Positions 12,551-24,319 of a DNA stretch of 64,000 bases are shown piece by piece. The position numbers and the translations under genes were made by a program. Each line of letters starts with the position of its first letter. Positions within the stretch are counted from its first letter, which is position 1. Below the pieces are notes generated by a model. It made no database searches, was not told where the DNA came from, and was given only the letters and a program-made list of their open reading frames with translations. This DNA comes from Trichosphaerium sp. ATCC 40318 (lineage: Eukaryota > Discosea > Flabellinia > Trichosidae). Where the stretch lies: contig JALMLS010000536.1 of NCBI GenBank assembly GCA_038496445.1, positions 62,001 through 126,000 on the forward strand, in the 5' to 3' direction.

Positions 12551-13894
12551 TTAAAAATCAGGCCAAAAGTATAGAAAGGAGGGAATTTGGCATCCTAGAA
12601 TGTCTATCATTTCCTTTGTTATTTGAGTATCACTAATCTCAATTTGATCAAGGCTTGTTAAATTAACAATACCATCATCTGTGATTTGTGAGCAGCCTTC
12701 GAGATCAAGTTTCTTAACACCAATAAGACTGTTCACTCCTTTGTCAGTTATAAGCTTACACTCACAAAGGCTTATGAATTTAACACCAACCAAGTATTGT
12801 AATCCTTTATCCGTCACAGATGTATTATCAAGCAAAATTGTATGTACTCCAGCAAGTGCCTTTAAAGTACTGTCGTCAACACAATCAAGATATGAAATAT
12901 TTATGACTTTTACACCTGCCAATTGTTTTATCCCATCATTTGTTAAAGATTTGCACATACCCAAGTCAATATGGTGTACACCTGCCAAACATGATAGGGT
13001 ATCATCTTTTAGTTGTGTACAACCGCCAAGCTCTATACGTGGTATACCTGCCAAAAGTTTCAACACATCATTTGATATTTGAGTGCAGCCATCAAGATTA
13101 ATTTTTTTAATCTTCTTTGTTGTTTGATTTTGTGTCAATAAATACTTTACTCCTTCATCAGTAATATTCTTGCAGTCACTGAAAGATATGAAACTTGCAT
13201 TTGTTAGTGCTTTTACACTGTTATCAGTAATATTGCATCTGTCAAGCTGTATCTTGTGTACACTACCTGAAATGGCAATAACACCTTTGTCAGTAATTCT
13301 GGCGCAACTGGATACATCAATAGTGTGGACTCCAGAGAGTGCCGAAAGTCCTTTATCTGTTATTTTTGTCCGCATAACATCAATTGTGTGAATACCACCA
13401 AGTTGTTGAAGCCATTCATCTTCTGCATACCCACTTGATATCCTTAGTGTATGAATACCATGAAGTGATTTAAAACTGCAACTACTTTCTTTTGTATGTA
13501 GTTTCAGAGAATGTACACCTGAGATATGTTCTAACATAGCTTCTGTTAACGAAATATTATCCCTTATATGGAGGTGACGGATACCAGAGATGGTTTTAAA
13601 GTCATCATCACTCATTGTAAAATTGCCACGAATAACTATTTTCGTATTTTTTAAAAGAGGACTTCCGTTTAGTTTGAGTAGATTTTCTCTTGACTTGACA
13701 GTCACCTTTAAATACCCCAAATGCTCTAGAATGATCGTAGAAAACAGTTTACAAACAAATGTGGCAGATATACGGCATTTCTTACCCAACAACGCCAGGA
13801 TACAAAATATTATTTCTGTTGGCAGATAAACCAATTCTAATGGCCTATGCATATTGTCAGCACAATAAACAGGGTTTATGTTTAATTGAGCCAT
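12551..13894 (-). CDS. F-box/leucine-rich-repeat protein, paralog 1
   Basis: Single-exon 447-residue protein, probably a substrate-recognition subunit of an SCF ubiquitin ligase. Near residues 20-60 an F-box-like helix region reads LPTEIIFCILALLGKK, with SATFVCKLF after it. The rest is about fifteen leucine-rich repeats of 22-25 residues with consensus (S/A)GVHTIDLS-xC-x-ITDKGVxxL, resembling the cysteine-containing LRR class of FBXL proteins. The His-Thr-Ile core (VHTI, VHKI, VKVI) in the strand position is unusually uniform, suggesting recent repeat expansion. It ends FWPDF*. A close paralog lies at 59183-60610 and decayed fragments of the same family occur at 24.06, 29.4, 30.8 and 46.5 kb. 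Unlike the paralog, it has no need of a 5' intron: an ATG lies in frame at 13894. Confidence 0.8.
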   Translation of the reverse strand: MAQLNINPVYCADNMHRPLELVYLPTEIIFCILALLGKKCRISATFVCKLFSTIILEHLGYLKVTVKSRENLLKLNGSPLLKNTKIVIRGNFTMSDDDFKTISGIRHLHIRDNISLTEAMLEHISGVHSLKLHTKESSCSFKSLHGIHTLRISSGYAEDEWLQQLGGIHTIDVMRTKITDKGLSALSGVHTIDVSSCARITDKGVIAISGSVHKIQLDRCNITDNSVKALTNASFISFSDCKNITDEGVKYLLTQNQTTKKIKKINLDGCTQISNDVLKLLAGIPRIELGGCTQLKDDTLSCLAGVHHIDLGMCKSLTNDGIKQLAGVKVINISYLDCVDDSTLKALAGVHTILLDNTSVTDKGLQYLVGVKFISLCECKLITDKGVNSLIGVKKLDLEGCSQITDDGIVNLTSLDQIEISDTQITKEMIDILGCQIPSFLYFWPDF

Positions 13895-14847
13895 AAACGG
13901 CCTAATTAATGTGTGAGAACATACTCTGAAGAACCAAGCATCGTTTAATCTTGCAAAAGTTGTTCAAGCAATGGCAGAATAATTTGGAAAGCACATTTAA
14001 AAAATTACTGCCTTAATTAAACATGAATAGCCCTTAGTGCCGGTATTTCCTTCGCCCCATAACTTGTAACATGCAACAATTAAAGGATTTACAAAGCAAC
14101 ATGCGCTATCTTATCCGTAGCTTGTCTACGTCTCATATCAGCGATTTCCCCTTCGGCATGCTCCTAGTATTGTAGTCAATAACAGTTGTATTTGCAGCAA
14201 TCTTTCTCTAATGTCTTGGTTGGAAGCCCTCAGTGAGCATTGAATATATCTTGTGCTTGAGCACGTGAATCAATTTTAAATGTTTTGAATGGTGGCTAAT
14301 AAAAGAGAGTTAAGCAAGTGTCCAAGCAAACACAAAACAACAGAAAGCATACCGCTTTGTGATTTGGGTAGGACCAGAGTAATCTGGATGACACAATATT
14401 GGACAAGACTGGAATGGACTTTACCACACAGATAGAATAGAATAGGATAGAGGCGTAAGCAACGGCTAGGCAATTACGCAATGACTATGATGTACTAGAA
14501 AAGTTGTTTGTAGTTTTCTTGTTTGACTGTGAATAAAACAACGATCTTAGGCTTCGTGACCAAGCAGTCAAGCCAAGAGATAGGCTCTCCTCCAATACGT
14601 GTTGTTGTTGTTTTTAAGGAGTCAATGGACGATAGGGACCTAATATAGACTAAAAAACACATCATCTTCAACAACGAATTACTACGAGCTGTCTTATTTG
14701 TAAACTATTGACTGTAATACTACAATAAATGTTTAATTGTTGCGCTGATAGTTGAGCACATGTATAAATTGACAACCAAAACAAGACTTAACATGAGTTG
14801 TGACTGTGATCCACAGTGGATTGCGACACTCAAAACAGCTTACTGAA
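13895..14847. other. Intergenic region without supported gene
   Basis: About 950 bases between the divergently oriented F-box/LRR (-) and GFA-like (+) genes. Open frames on the minus strand near 14276-14481 overlap each other in different frames and have no motif. A CACGTG occurs at 14262-14267. I see no further feature. Confidence 0.4.
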
Positions 14848-15451
14848 ATGGCCGACACACCTGCTCAATACAAAGCATCTTGTTTTTGCAAGGCTGTACA
14901 ATTTACTACGATTGGAAAGCCCATATTATCTTGTTATTGCCACTGCACATTATGCCAACGCATCACGTGCTCACCCTGTGCATTAGTTGTAAGACACCTT
15001 TAGCTTTGTTCCAAGTTTTATTGAACTTTAGGCTATTTACGCTGACAAACAGTTTACTATCACTAAAGGCGCTGATAATATAGCCTATTTTGATAGCTCA
15101 AAAAGATTACAGAGAGGACATTGTAAGACATGCGGAACGCCATGTGCTAATAAAATAAAGGCGGGAGGTATGTGTTTTGATTTAGAAGTAACCTTAACAC
15201 AACTAGACGGTAATTTCATGTATTCTGCCCAACTGCCTCTGTTTGATGGTTATGTTGACGGTAAACTAGCAAATGTACTGAAACCAAAGGTTCATATCTG
15301 TTATGACAATCGTGTTGTTGATATCAAGGACGGTTTGCTAAAGTTGAAGGTACAACTTTTTTTTTTGATTTTTTGAAAGTTGGCGTTTAACTATGAGACA
15401 CAGGATATGCCAAAAGAATTTGGTGGTTCTGGAGATATATTTGAACATTAG
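14848..15451 (+). CDS. GFA/CENP-V zinc-fold protein
   Basis: Small zinc-binding protein of the glutathione-dependent formaldehyde-activating enzyme (GFA)/CENP-V superfamily. The zinc-ligand pattern is complete: CFCKAVQF (C-x-C), CYCHCTLC, and CKTCGTPC, in the order expected for the fold, with KPILSCYCHCTLCQR between. Start ATG 14848 (MADTPAQYKASC) was chosen because an upstream ATG frame runs into TGA. One intron (about 14988-15031) joins ALV to AIYADKQFTITKGADNIAYF, the usual SPxALVA[IL]F segment. A second intron lies near 15350-15402. It ends in KEFGGSGDIFEH*. Members vary widely in substrate, so the enzyme activity is not assigned; a carbon-sulphur lyase-like role or none is possible. Confidence 0.82.
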
Positions 15452-15569
15452 CGAGGAATGGGAATAAAAAGTAATTTTTTCCGGAAAAAACGAAGAAAAC
15501 GATGCATCTTTTTTTTTCAGATACATTTTTGTTTCTTTTCGGTTTTATCGCCGTAAACGTTGTGTGACT

Positions 15570-18500
15570 TTATGGTAAGTACAAAGCGAAATCATAGTTG
15601 CCTGAGCCAATACTGAATACCACGTGACCATTTTGAAGAACAGCTGAATTCACTCCAAGAACACCTATTATCGTATTAGTGAGAAGCTATATTTACAATC
15701 AACAAACCTGGAACGAACTGTTTGTCTTTCCATACAATAACACCACCTTCACGAATAACGTCATAACTCTCAATCAATGGTACCCAAACTCTCCCTGTAC
15801 TGCTAAGTGGTACTGTTACGCTGTGTTTGTAAATAGGCATTGTACAACCAGTCGCCTACAGCAAAGTTAGTGCCACAGCAAAAAGTACTAGATTCCGTAC
15901 TTGGACTACAAGTTTCGTTTTCATACCAAGTTCAGTCCATTGCAACAAATCTGATTTGCAAGTACTTGGTTTTATGGATAAATCCACATATACAGGAACA
16001 GTACACTTTGCCTTTCCTGTACAAGCAGATGAAACGATTGATGTTATATTCTAATTAAAATAAAGTCAGAAAAAAAGAAGAAAATACTGTTTTCTCTGTT
16101 CGATTGTTCTTACAATTCCTGTGCATCCACCGTGTTGATAGTTACCACAATAACCAAACGGAAATCCATAATCAGCAAATTGAATATCGCTAATGTAGCC
16201 CTTAAAAGTCTTATCAGTATAAATAGAAACGTTGAATCAGAAAACTCTTTCTGAGCTCGTACTCCGTTTTCACAAGCAAGCTCTAAATTGTCTCCAAAAT
16301 AAGCTTCTGCGCATATTGGTATAGATTCTGATGCACTAAAAATTTGCCAATTTGATGCGACTTCTCCCTTGTATGTCCTAATACTTGACGAAACACTAAA
16401 AAATACACTTATTCAAAAGGTATTCAAAAAAGTTGTTTTAATGAATTCAAAAAAACCTTGTCAGTCTGTGTTTTACTTCAGTAACACGTGGATAAAACTC
16501 TATTTCATCAAAACCTATTGATCCTTCTGCCTAAATCCTCATAAGTCGGAAATATTCTCTGAGTTTTTTTGAAAGGAAATAACACTCAAAAAAGTGTTTG
16601 ACTTTGTGTTGTACCAAGTTAATGCCAGCCAAAGCTTTATAGCACCAATCTGTAAAAGAACATAGAGCTTGATGATTTCTACTCAATACATTATCTTTAT
16701 AAGCATACCAGCTCTCCCATATCGTTGTTGCACCACTCTAAAAAACAAAGAACTTTCAGCGAAAAAAAACACTGTGTACAAATATCTTTCTTACTTTTAT
16801 CATATACGCAAATGAAGGATACGTATCTTGAAGAAGCGCATCTAAAGCTACTTTTGTGTAACCCAAGTTGGTCAACTCCAGGAACATCCATTTGGTGCCT
16901 GAAATAAAGGACATGTTTCAGTTATTTCTTTTGAAGTGTGCCACTGAGTACCGTGAATGCCTGTTTGTATATGACCGGATTGATCATCTGTAATTGTACT
17001 CACAGTACGCTGTATAAGATCATCTTTAGATTCTTGAGGCACAAGGTCTTTATACAACGCAATGATTTGCTCTGTTTCCCACCTTACAAAAAATGTCGGT
17101 TAATAGGTTTTTTTTGAAAAGCTTTCCGACGTACCCATGGCCATAAGTCATTGTAGTTTTATTAAAAAAAGTTTCCCATGAGCTTCGAACACGGCTTGCT
17201 TGTTTCTTTTTTAAATGTTATTGGTGTTATAATGTACACAATGTACCTTAAGGAAAGAAGCATCTTTTTGTTTGTCAAGTTTTTCAGCAAATTCAGCAAC
17301 AATCTCCAATTCTGACAACATGTAGAACTTGTATGTATCTTAGATAAGGAGATAGTACTCTATTTAGATTTCTTACAGAAGATAGAACACTTGATGCACA
17401 ACATCCTTTCTCTAATCCAAGCCAGTCACCATAGAACGAATCCATAAGTAATCCTGTTTTGTTATCAGATTGAGAAATAAGAGACTCAACATACTAGATA
17501 GAAAACATTATGTCATGAAGATGCACAAGATAAATGATATCCTACGCACTTTATACACGCCATCATACATCTCGTTAACTATTTCCAAGTCGCCAGTGTA
17601 TAAATACAGATAGTATAGATTGAATGTATATCCAGCTCCCCAAGCTGGATCAGCAGGTGTTCTTCCAAGGCCATCTGCATTAGGAATAACCTCTGGTACT
17701 GAACCATTATTTGTACTATTGTAAAACACTTGATTATCTCTTATATCATGCACCCATTTTGTTAGGGCTACAAAGGCATCAGAGAACAAAAAAACTGATG
17801 CAAAGAAGGGGAAAAAATGTCTGTACCAGCGCCCATGCTGAACTCCTTCATATTCGCTTCTAGAGGCAAAAAAGAGTCGGCCATCCACCCTCTACGTTCT
17901 CTCTGTAAATTGTAAGTGGATCAGAGGCAGGTTTGGTGGTTTTACTTGTGGACAATCAGTTGGAACATTCAACCAATTACTCAGTCTTGCATAAACTGAT
18001 GCAGATTGTAAATCGTTCAATATTGGTTCAGAAAACACGATATTTCCTGTTTGTTTTAAATCTGTATGTAAAAAATACGCTGTAAGTGTAGACCTTGTCG
18101 GTACACCACTATAACCAACTAAAGCGACATATCTAACAGGAATAAAATAAGAATATGTTCACAAAAACAAAACCAGAAAAGTGCAGCTACCTGAAACCAA
18201 ATGACGAAAATTTTGGTTTGTATACTTCTAACCCGCTTCCTTTACATATATATTTTGTAACCTCTAGAACATTGTTCCGTTCAGAATCAAACTGAAGCGT
18301 TAAGTCATTGTTAGTTGATAAAAACTCTGAATGAAATAACTCAATCTGTCTTCCACGGGAACCTTTTGCAAAGTCATAAGTATTAGATGTGATTTGAAGA
18401 TCTTACATTGTATCTTGATACTACAATAACCGGCAATTGTTTGGCCAAAGTCAAATATGAACACCGAGGCATTGCTAGGAGACTGCCAAACTTTCAATGC

Positions 18501-20051
18501 TGAAAAAGTTTGTGTTTCTCGAATTGGAGGCATCATCCTTAGAACTGTTACTAACATACTGCTACGATCTCACCTACAAAGCTCGCATGTCTCCTCTTTT
18601 GCTTAATGGTGTAGAAGAAGCGGAGGCATATGTCCAAGCACTATCATTAAAGCCAACATCATCCCAACCCTGCAAAAAAAAATTCAGGAAATCACAAATC
18701 ATTGCTTTTTTTGTAGTACAGTTTGTTCTAATCGAGCATCATAGTGTTCGCCTGCATACACATCGTTCATTATTATCGGGCCCTAGAGAACCAAATTAAG
18801 GAATAAATAGAGAATATCAAGCTAAGAGAGAAGCAGATACACAAATCAAAGTAGCTGTGAGCGATGAACATCTTTGAGCTCACCTTGGATACTTTCCACT
18901 TTGTAGATGTCGGCACGCGTATCGTTTCACCAGATTTGTATTTGATGGACAAAAATGCAGATACTCTGTTAGATGCTTCAAGAAGCTCTGAGAACAAAGG
19001 TTCATTGTACCTAAGCGAAGTTCATACAATATACTACTTATTTAAAGATTATACCATCCATTGCCTAACTCAACGCCAATCACGTTTTCACCGTCTTTAA
19101 TTGCATCTGTAACATCATATACATCATATAAAATTGTTTCACGAAACGTTGTAAAATGACCCAGGACATGATCACCCACTTTAAGTCCATTCATCCTTGC
19201 TTCATACCTACAATTAAAAACACTTAAAATTTGCTAGCTCTGTATAATGTACCATCCCAGACCCACTATGTAAAGGCGTGCAACACTGACACTTGTTTTT
19301 TTAACCATGAAAGCTACAACAAATAAGAGAATCGAAGGCCGAAGAAAGTTATAGCAAGATATTGAGTGACGTACTGCTACGAAAGAGGTCACCACCAGTT
19401 ATCCATGATGCACCACTATCCTCCCATTCATATCTACCTTTAATAGCCATATCGAATCTAGCGACTTTACTCCATGGTGATACAGTATCGCCATCCCACC
19501 AGCGAACTTTCCTATTTTTGTATAAACTTGTGAACTTTAGTTTAGAGACGAGTACCAGAAGTATGATTGGTCTGAGAGCAAATCCTCCGCTTCTTTCGGG
19601 TATTTGATATTGTTAGATTGGGAAGATACAACCTCGGGAATATGTTAAGACAATTATGGACGTTTTGAAAAACAAAAAAAAGAAATACTGTCTTTTGTAA
19701 TCACGTGATGGTTGGATACCTTTTTTGAATCCCATGTATCACCTAGCAGAACGCCTGAATCCGTCGATACTTGTATTTGATACGCATATTGCGATTGGTT
19801 TCGTTCTAATCAATTTATCCGTAATACACTGCATTACACACGCTACCTGATGGTGTGGAGTACCAAGAAAAGCGAGGATTAAACCTATCAACGCCAATTA
19901 CAGGACTTTCCATGTATTCAACCAGTAACTGCTGTGGAGGGTACAATACTCTACTGCAATGCGCTAGAAAACAGTTTTAGATAAAAATAAGGTAGATTCG
20001 CCCACCATAAACCAAAAGCAGGATCAAGAACAAGACAAAAGCGTTTGACAT
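15570..20051 (-). CDS. Secreted GH78 alpha-L-rhamnosidase
   Basis: Large glycoside hydrolase predicted to release terminal alpha-L-rhamnose from plant or algal polysaccharides and glycosides. Minus-strand ATG at 20051 opens a hydrophobic signal peptide (MSNAFVLFLILLLVYG). Family hallmarks follow: NDVYAGEHYDARLE (about 18720-18770) in the N-terminal beta domain, then the (alpha/alpha)6-barrel with VPEVIPNADGLGR and PADPAWGAGYTFNLYYLYL (about 17620-17700) and MDSFYGDWLGLEKGC (about 17380-17450). The C-terminal region has ITDDQSGHIQTGIHGT and a beta-sandwich ending GSGNYDFALYLP* at 15570-15572. More than ten short introns interrupt it. The signal peptide implies secretion, suggesting an organism that degrades rhamnose-containing walls. 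Exon boundaries in the middle are approximate. Confidence 0.82.
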
Positions 20052-20296
20052 GGTCCTAGTAACGTGTGATTCAAAAACCGTTCATAAAATCATGTGATTA
20101 GTCATTCTTAATTCAACTGAGGTGGACTTAAGAGCTGCACTAACTATAACCAAAACAGTACTACTGGTCCAACCAGCCAGAACTTAGCGATGACAATCGA
20201 GATAAAACGCTTCCCGTTCGATTTTGCGGAAATCCTTGACTAATCCTTGACTGAGATAAGCTTTTTTTATTGAAAGTAAATCTGTTTGATAACAAG

Positions 20297-20627
20297 ATGT
20301 CTGAAACTGAGGGAGGAGAATCGAAGAAATATGGCTGGAAGGAAATTGGATTGTTTATCGGATGTGGCGTATTAATAGTACAGTTTGGAATTAATTATAA
20401 CATGAAAGCTTATTTTCCTAGCTTTTGGGTATTATAAACTTCATATTCGGTACAGGCATTCCTTTTGTCGGGTATATTGTTGGTATGTCTTCAAAAGCGT
20501 CCATATCACTAACAAACGCTGGAAAGGTGCATGTCAAGTTATTGTTGGCATCTTTGGAATTGTCGGAGTTTTTTTTAAGAGCAAAAAGCTCGTTTGGTTC
20601 GTATCCGCACTACTACGCATTTTTTAG
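20297..20627 (+). CDS. Small multi-pass membrane protein
   Basis: Unrecognised small membrane protein. ATG at 20297 begins a hydrophilic head (MSETEGGESKKYGWKEIG). With two introns, one starting GTATTAATAG and ending TTTTCCTAG at 20420 and one starting GTATGTC with an internal CTAAC branch-like site and ending GGAAAG near 20526, the frame reads through hydrophobic segments FIGCGLLGIINFIFGTG, PFVGYIVGACQVIVGIFGIV and GVFFKSKKLVWF to TAG at 20625-20627. Without splicing the frame stops after about 46 residues. A further hydrophobic ORF follows at 20695 and may be a displaced 3' exon (separate entry). Divergent from the rhamnosidase, with about 245 bases between start codons. The membrane nature is well supported, the function is unknown. 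Confidence 0.5.
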
Positions 20628-20694
20628 CGTCAATTACGTGTTTTTGGCGTAAAGCAGCTTTTTTTTTGTTAGAATTCCTTAACGTGCTTCGTTA

Positions 20695-20826
20695 ATGCTT
20701 GGTGTCGCGATTTTGTGTATACTCACTGTCATACAACTAATTATTTGGTTGTTTACTTCAAACAAGAAGGTGATCAACTTGGTTTTAACGCTCATCGCGT
20801 TTGTGTTCTACGTGCGTACAAACTAA
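20695..20826 (+). CDS. Hydrophobic two-helix ORF, possible 3' part of preceding gene
   Basis: A 43-codon frame starting ATG at 20695 encodes two strong membrane helices (LGVAILCILTVIQLIIWLF and VINLVLTLIAFVFYV) and stops at 20824-20826. The upstream intron-like stretch (GTATCC ... TTGTTAG, 20601-20672) would fuse it to the preceding membrane protein, but a TAA in this frame at about 20679 blocks a simple join. It may be a separate small protein, a frameshifted exon, or an exon with an acceptor I cannot see. Confidence 0.35.
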   Translation: MLGVAILCILTVIQLIIWLFTSNKKVINLVLTLIAFVFYVRTN

Positions 20827-21257
20827 GTGAAAATACGCCACAACAAACTAACTGTTCATCAGGGAGGCATGTTTCTACTTTCATGGCTATTCCGCGACCG
20901 CAAATTGTTTTACTAAAGCAATTATAATGTAACAAAGCACGTTAGTGCTTAGGTAAGTGATGCATAAGTATTGGACATACTATTGTCCATTTCACTTTAC
21001 ACATACATAAACAAGTATTACATAAAGAGTTGTTATTATCACAATGGATTCATGCCAGCTGGCGGTTGTAGTAATGAGCATTTCTTAACAACAATTCGCC
21101 TCAACATCAGGCAGCAACGCTTTTCTGGTGTAGCTACTGTTGTACGAATTCATTCTCTGTTGTAGTTGTGTCGGAAGAAAAACTTGCAAAGTTTTTGTAG
21201 TCTCAGTTTTTAGTTTAAGGACGCTCTTTGCCTCAATTAGATTAACAGCGAAGAGTC
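20827..21257. other. Intergenic region
   Basis: About 430 bases before the signal peptide of the Pro/Thr-stalk protein. Open frames here are short, with no motif or splice context. I see nothing to annotate. Confidence 0.35.
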
Positions 21258-23964
21258 ATGTTACAGAGATTACTTGCCCGTAGCGTCTGTATTTTCTTGT
21301 TTTCGATAGCACTTTCCAGTACTATTGTCAGTTCGTCTTGCTCTGCAGGACAACGAGAAATAACTATTACGTTCGACGAGAACATCGTGCCTGGTTCAAC
21401 CGTTACGGATGAATACTACGAAAGCTCTAAAATATACTTTGAATCCTTCGGTGCGTACTGCTTTGCATTCTAAGCGATGTCTATCTTTTGTCGAAGCACT
21501 ATTATCTCTAACTCTGGTAAAGATCCCACAAGCCATCCAGCAACCCTGTTTAACTCCACCAACCCACCTTTAAACGCTTTGGCTTTTGGCACTCCTAATG
21601 AAAACTATGGTGGTGTTGGCGTAGGCCCAGGTGGCTCAAACAACAGGTACGTGCTCTAGGTAACGCTGGCACTTCTTGTAGACTAGTGCTAAATATCGCG
21701 TAGACTTGAGTTGCATCAAATTTTAATCCTAGGACAACCAGCAGACAACGCACCGTACATTGTACGCTCAAGCACTAATTGCTACAACCATTAATACGTT
21801 TTTGTAGAATGGAGGAATTCTACGTCTTCAATTCAGCACAGATGTTAGTTTATTGAGCTTGCAAACTATCAGCGCTAACAGCGATTGGGAGCTTAGACTG
21901 TATACAGAAAACGATGTCCTAATTGACACGTATTCTCCCTTCCAGACAACTCTGAACAGCGTTGAGTTTCTTGAAATATTTAGAGATGACGTTCGCTATG
22001 GTATTATAAATACAACAGAAGCTTTTGGTATAGACAATATACATTACTGCGTTATAGTACGTCACTGCGTCTTTACTATCAGTACTTTAAGTGAGCTGTC
22101 GCTTATTTACTTTGCTATTTAGGACGTTTGTGACGACCTTGATGGTAGTTCGGGTATGTCACTTGAGTATAAGATACTCAATCATCCAGATAGCGTTAAT
22201 GATTTTGGTGGAGATGCGTTCGGTACGCAGTAACGTACTAATTGTAAATATCTTCTTTTTAGTTTTTTATTTTTATTTCTACAATCCTACTTACACTCTG
22301 CAACAGGGTTACGCCTAGATAATTTCTTCCACATAATCTCAGAACTTCCTCTTCGATACACCATGCTTAATGCAACCTTTGATTTCGAATCAGATGCTGC
22401 TGGTACAAAACCAGTCATGAAGATAAACGCTACAGATCTTTCTATTAATATAAAGGGAGAAATTATGCTTCAGCAACTGGACGAACTATATTGCATAGAC
22501 TTTACATACCCTTCCGTAAGCTTCCTTTTTAAAACATAACAACTTTCTCTTTAATAACATGCTGTATAGATAGCATTCGGTAATCAAACCACTGATTGGC
22601 TTGTTTCCGCTCTAGATGTACCTTTTCAAAAGTTTCATCTGTACAGAGGATTTTGCAATGATACACCACCTGAAGTAAAGGTATCACTTCTACAATTTGC
22701 GCACAATGAACCAAACGAATACTTCTTTTTAGAACAAAGTACGCTACAATGTTCTCCTGCTTATCTGAACTTGTGTAGATTATAGAAACTATAGCGGTAT
22801 ATCAGGTTACGGAGGACTCTCTACATCTTATGACATTCTAGAATCTGAAGAATTTGACCCCGAACAGTAAGTGCTAGTAATTTTCTTTGAACCTTAAATT
22901 TGTCCTTTAGGTACTTTTTATTTACTGTTGAATGTGCCACCATTGATCCTACTCTTGCACCCACTACTGAACCTCCAACGACCGAACCACCTACTACTGA
23001 ACTGCCAACCACTTCACCACCAACCACAACACCACCTACTACACAACCGCCTATGACCCTACCGCCAACTACGGTTGTACCAACCACGGAGCGACCTACT
23101 GAAGCACCAACTATGATACTATCACCGCCCCCAACTCCTACTCCAACATCACAGCCCACAATGTATATTCCAAGAACGTGCCCTAATGGTACTAATTCAA
23201 GATATGTAAGCTTTGATGATATTACAGCTGGTGAACTAGTTATGAATCACTACAACACATCCAATATAATATTCAGCAACTTAATAGAAAAAAGATCACT
23301 TACAGTCATCAATTCATCAACAACAAGCTACACTGATTTTACAACTCCCGGTACAGGGATAGGAAACAAGTGCGCCAATAAATCTTGTTACCGTTACCTT
23401 TTTAACAAATGTATTAGTGGAATTGCAGGCAACGTTTTAATACCTTCAGAGAATGGTATCCCAATTACAAACGGATACTACAGGCTTCAGTTTACAAGAA
23501 GAACATTATTCCAATCCTTAGAAATCTTTGACTTGGATAAAGATGAATACCTTCATCTATTGTTCTACAATAACTATATTCTTCTCGCTGAAATACCCGC
23601 AGTGTCTTTGGGTGATAATAGTTTTCAAAGACTTGAAACATTCTTTACAGAGACAATAACAAGAATAGATATAGTAACAAATGGCACACATGCTATTGAC
23701 AATATTATCTTTTGTACATATCCAGAAGACGTATCTGTATTTGCTCCTTTTGGTACTACAACAAGAGGTAAGGTTGCACTACCTGTAGCTATATCTGTTG
23801 TACTATCATTACTGTTTGTCGTTGGTATTGGTGCATACTGGTTTGTTACAAAACCAGGTGAGGAGGCACCTCCTACAATTACACCAAGTGAAATGAACAC
23901 AGCAACTATTAACCCTCTTTTCAAAGGAGCAGGTGTATCGTTTACATCACCAATCCATGTTTGA
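21258..23964 (+). CDS. Type I membrane protein with duplicated ectodomain and Pro/Thr stalk
   Basis: Unrecognised cell-surface protein. The start MLQRLLARSVCIFLFSIALS is a signal peptide. The ectodomain contains a module beginning ITFDENIVPGSTVTDEYYES, then SKIYFES, repeated later as VSFDDITAGELVMNHYNTSN, then IIFSN. This is the F-D-D/E-x-x-x-G-x-x-V-x-x-x-Y-x-x-x-x-I-x-F pattern seen in many secreted beta-sandwich modules. A middle segment (about 22120-22500) may be a third, more diverged copy. Near 22950-23160 lies a low-complexity stalk of about 14 PTT/PPTT-type units, likely O-glycosylated. A membrane helix (LPVAISVVLSLLFVVGIGAYWFV) near 23775-23845 and a short cytoplasmic tail ending NPLFKGAGVSFTSPIHV follow. 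Introns split the N-terminal half; the last exon (about 22910-23964) is one long frame. A surface adhesin or receptor is a guess. Confidence 0.65.
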
Positions 23965-24057
23965 CTTGAATAAGTCAAAACTCTACTTAAATAAATGCCT
24001 GTCATTTACCTTTACCACTTTATTTTGATGACATTATGTACAACTGGCCGATGAGAC

Positions 24058-24140
24058 AACCACTAAGACTGCTCACTCCTTTGTCAGTTGTAAGCTTACA
24101 GCCATAAAAACTCATGACTTTAAAACCAACCAAGTGTAAT
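24058..24140 (-). pseudogene. Decayed F-box/LRR fragment
   Basis: This stretch closely resembles part of the F-box/LRR genes (compare about 12717-12800), including the run CTCACTCCTTTGTCAGTT and the following AAGCTTACA, but is only about 80 bases and is frame-damaged. It encodes the ITDKGVNSLIGVK-type repeat on the minus strand. It lies just upstream of the ankyrin-PARP gene. Confidence 0.7.
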
Positions 24141-24319
24141 ACAACGTCGACGTGTTTTGAGGCCTCAAGACTAATGTTGAAAAAATGACTTTTTGTAAAA
24201 CTAAGCGGTGTAGAGTTCGAATGGCAAACGCTCCAATAAGAAGTGATTCTATAAACAAATTACTGTGGTACCATTCTAAAGGAGCCCTTACACATCTAAT
24301 CACGTTTTCTAACTCCCAA

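Noticed and set aside
22821-23159. Val/Gly-rich minus-strand ORF resembling a repeat protein
   Set aside because: It is the antisense of the Pro/Thr stalk repeats; the plus strand has the signal peptide, the membrane helix and a longer frame.
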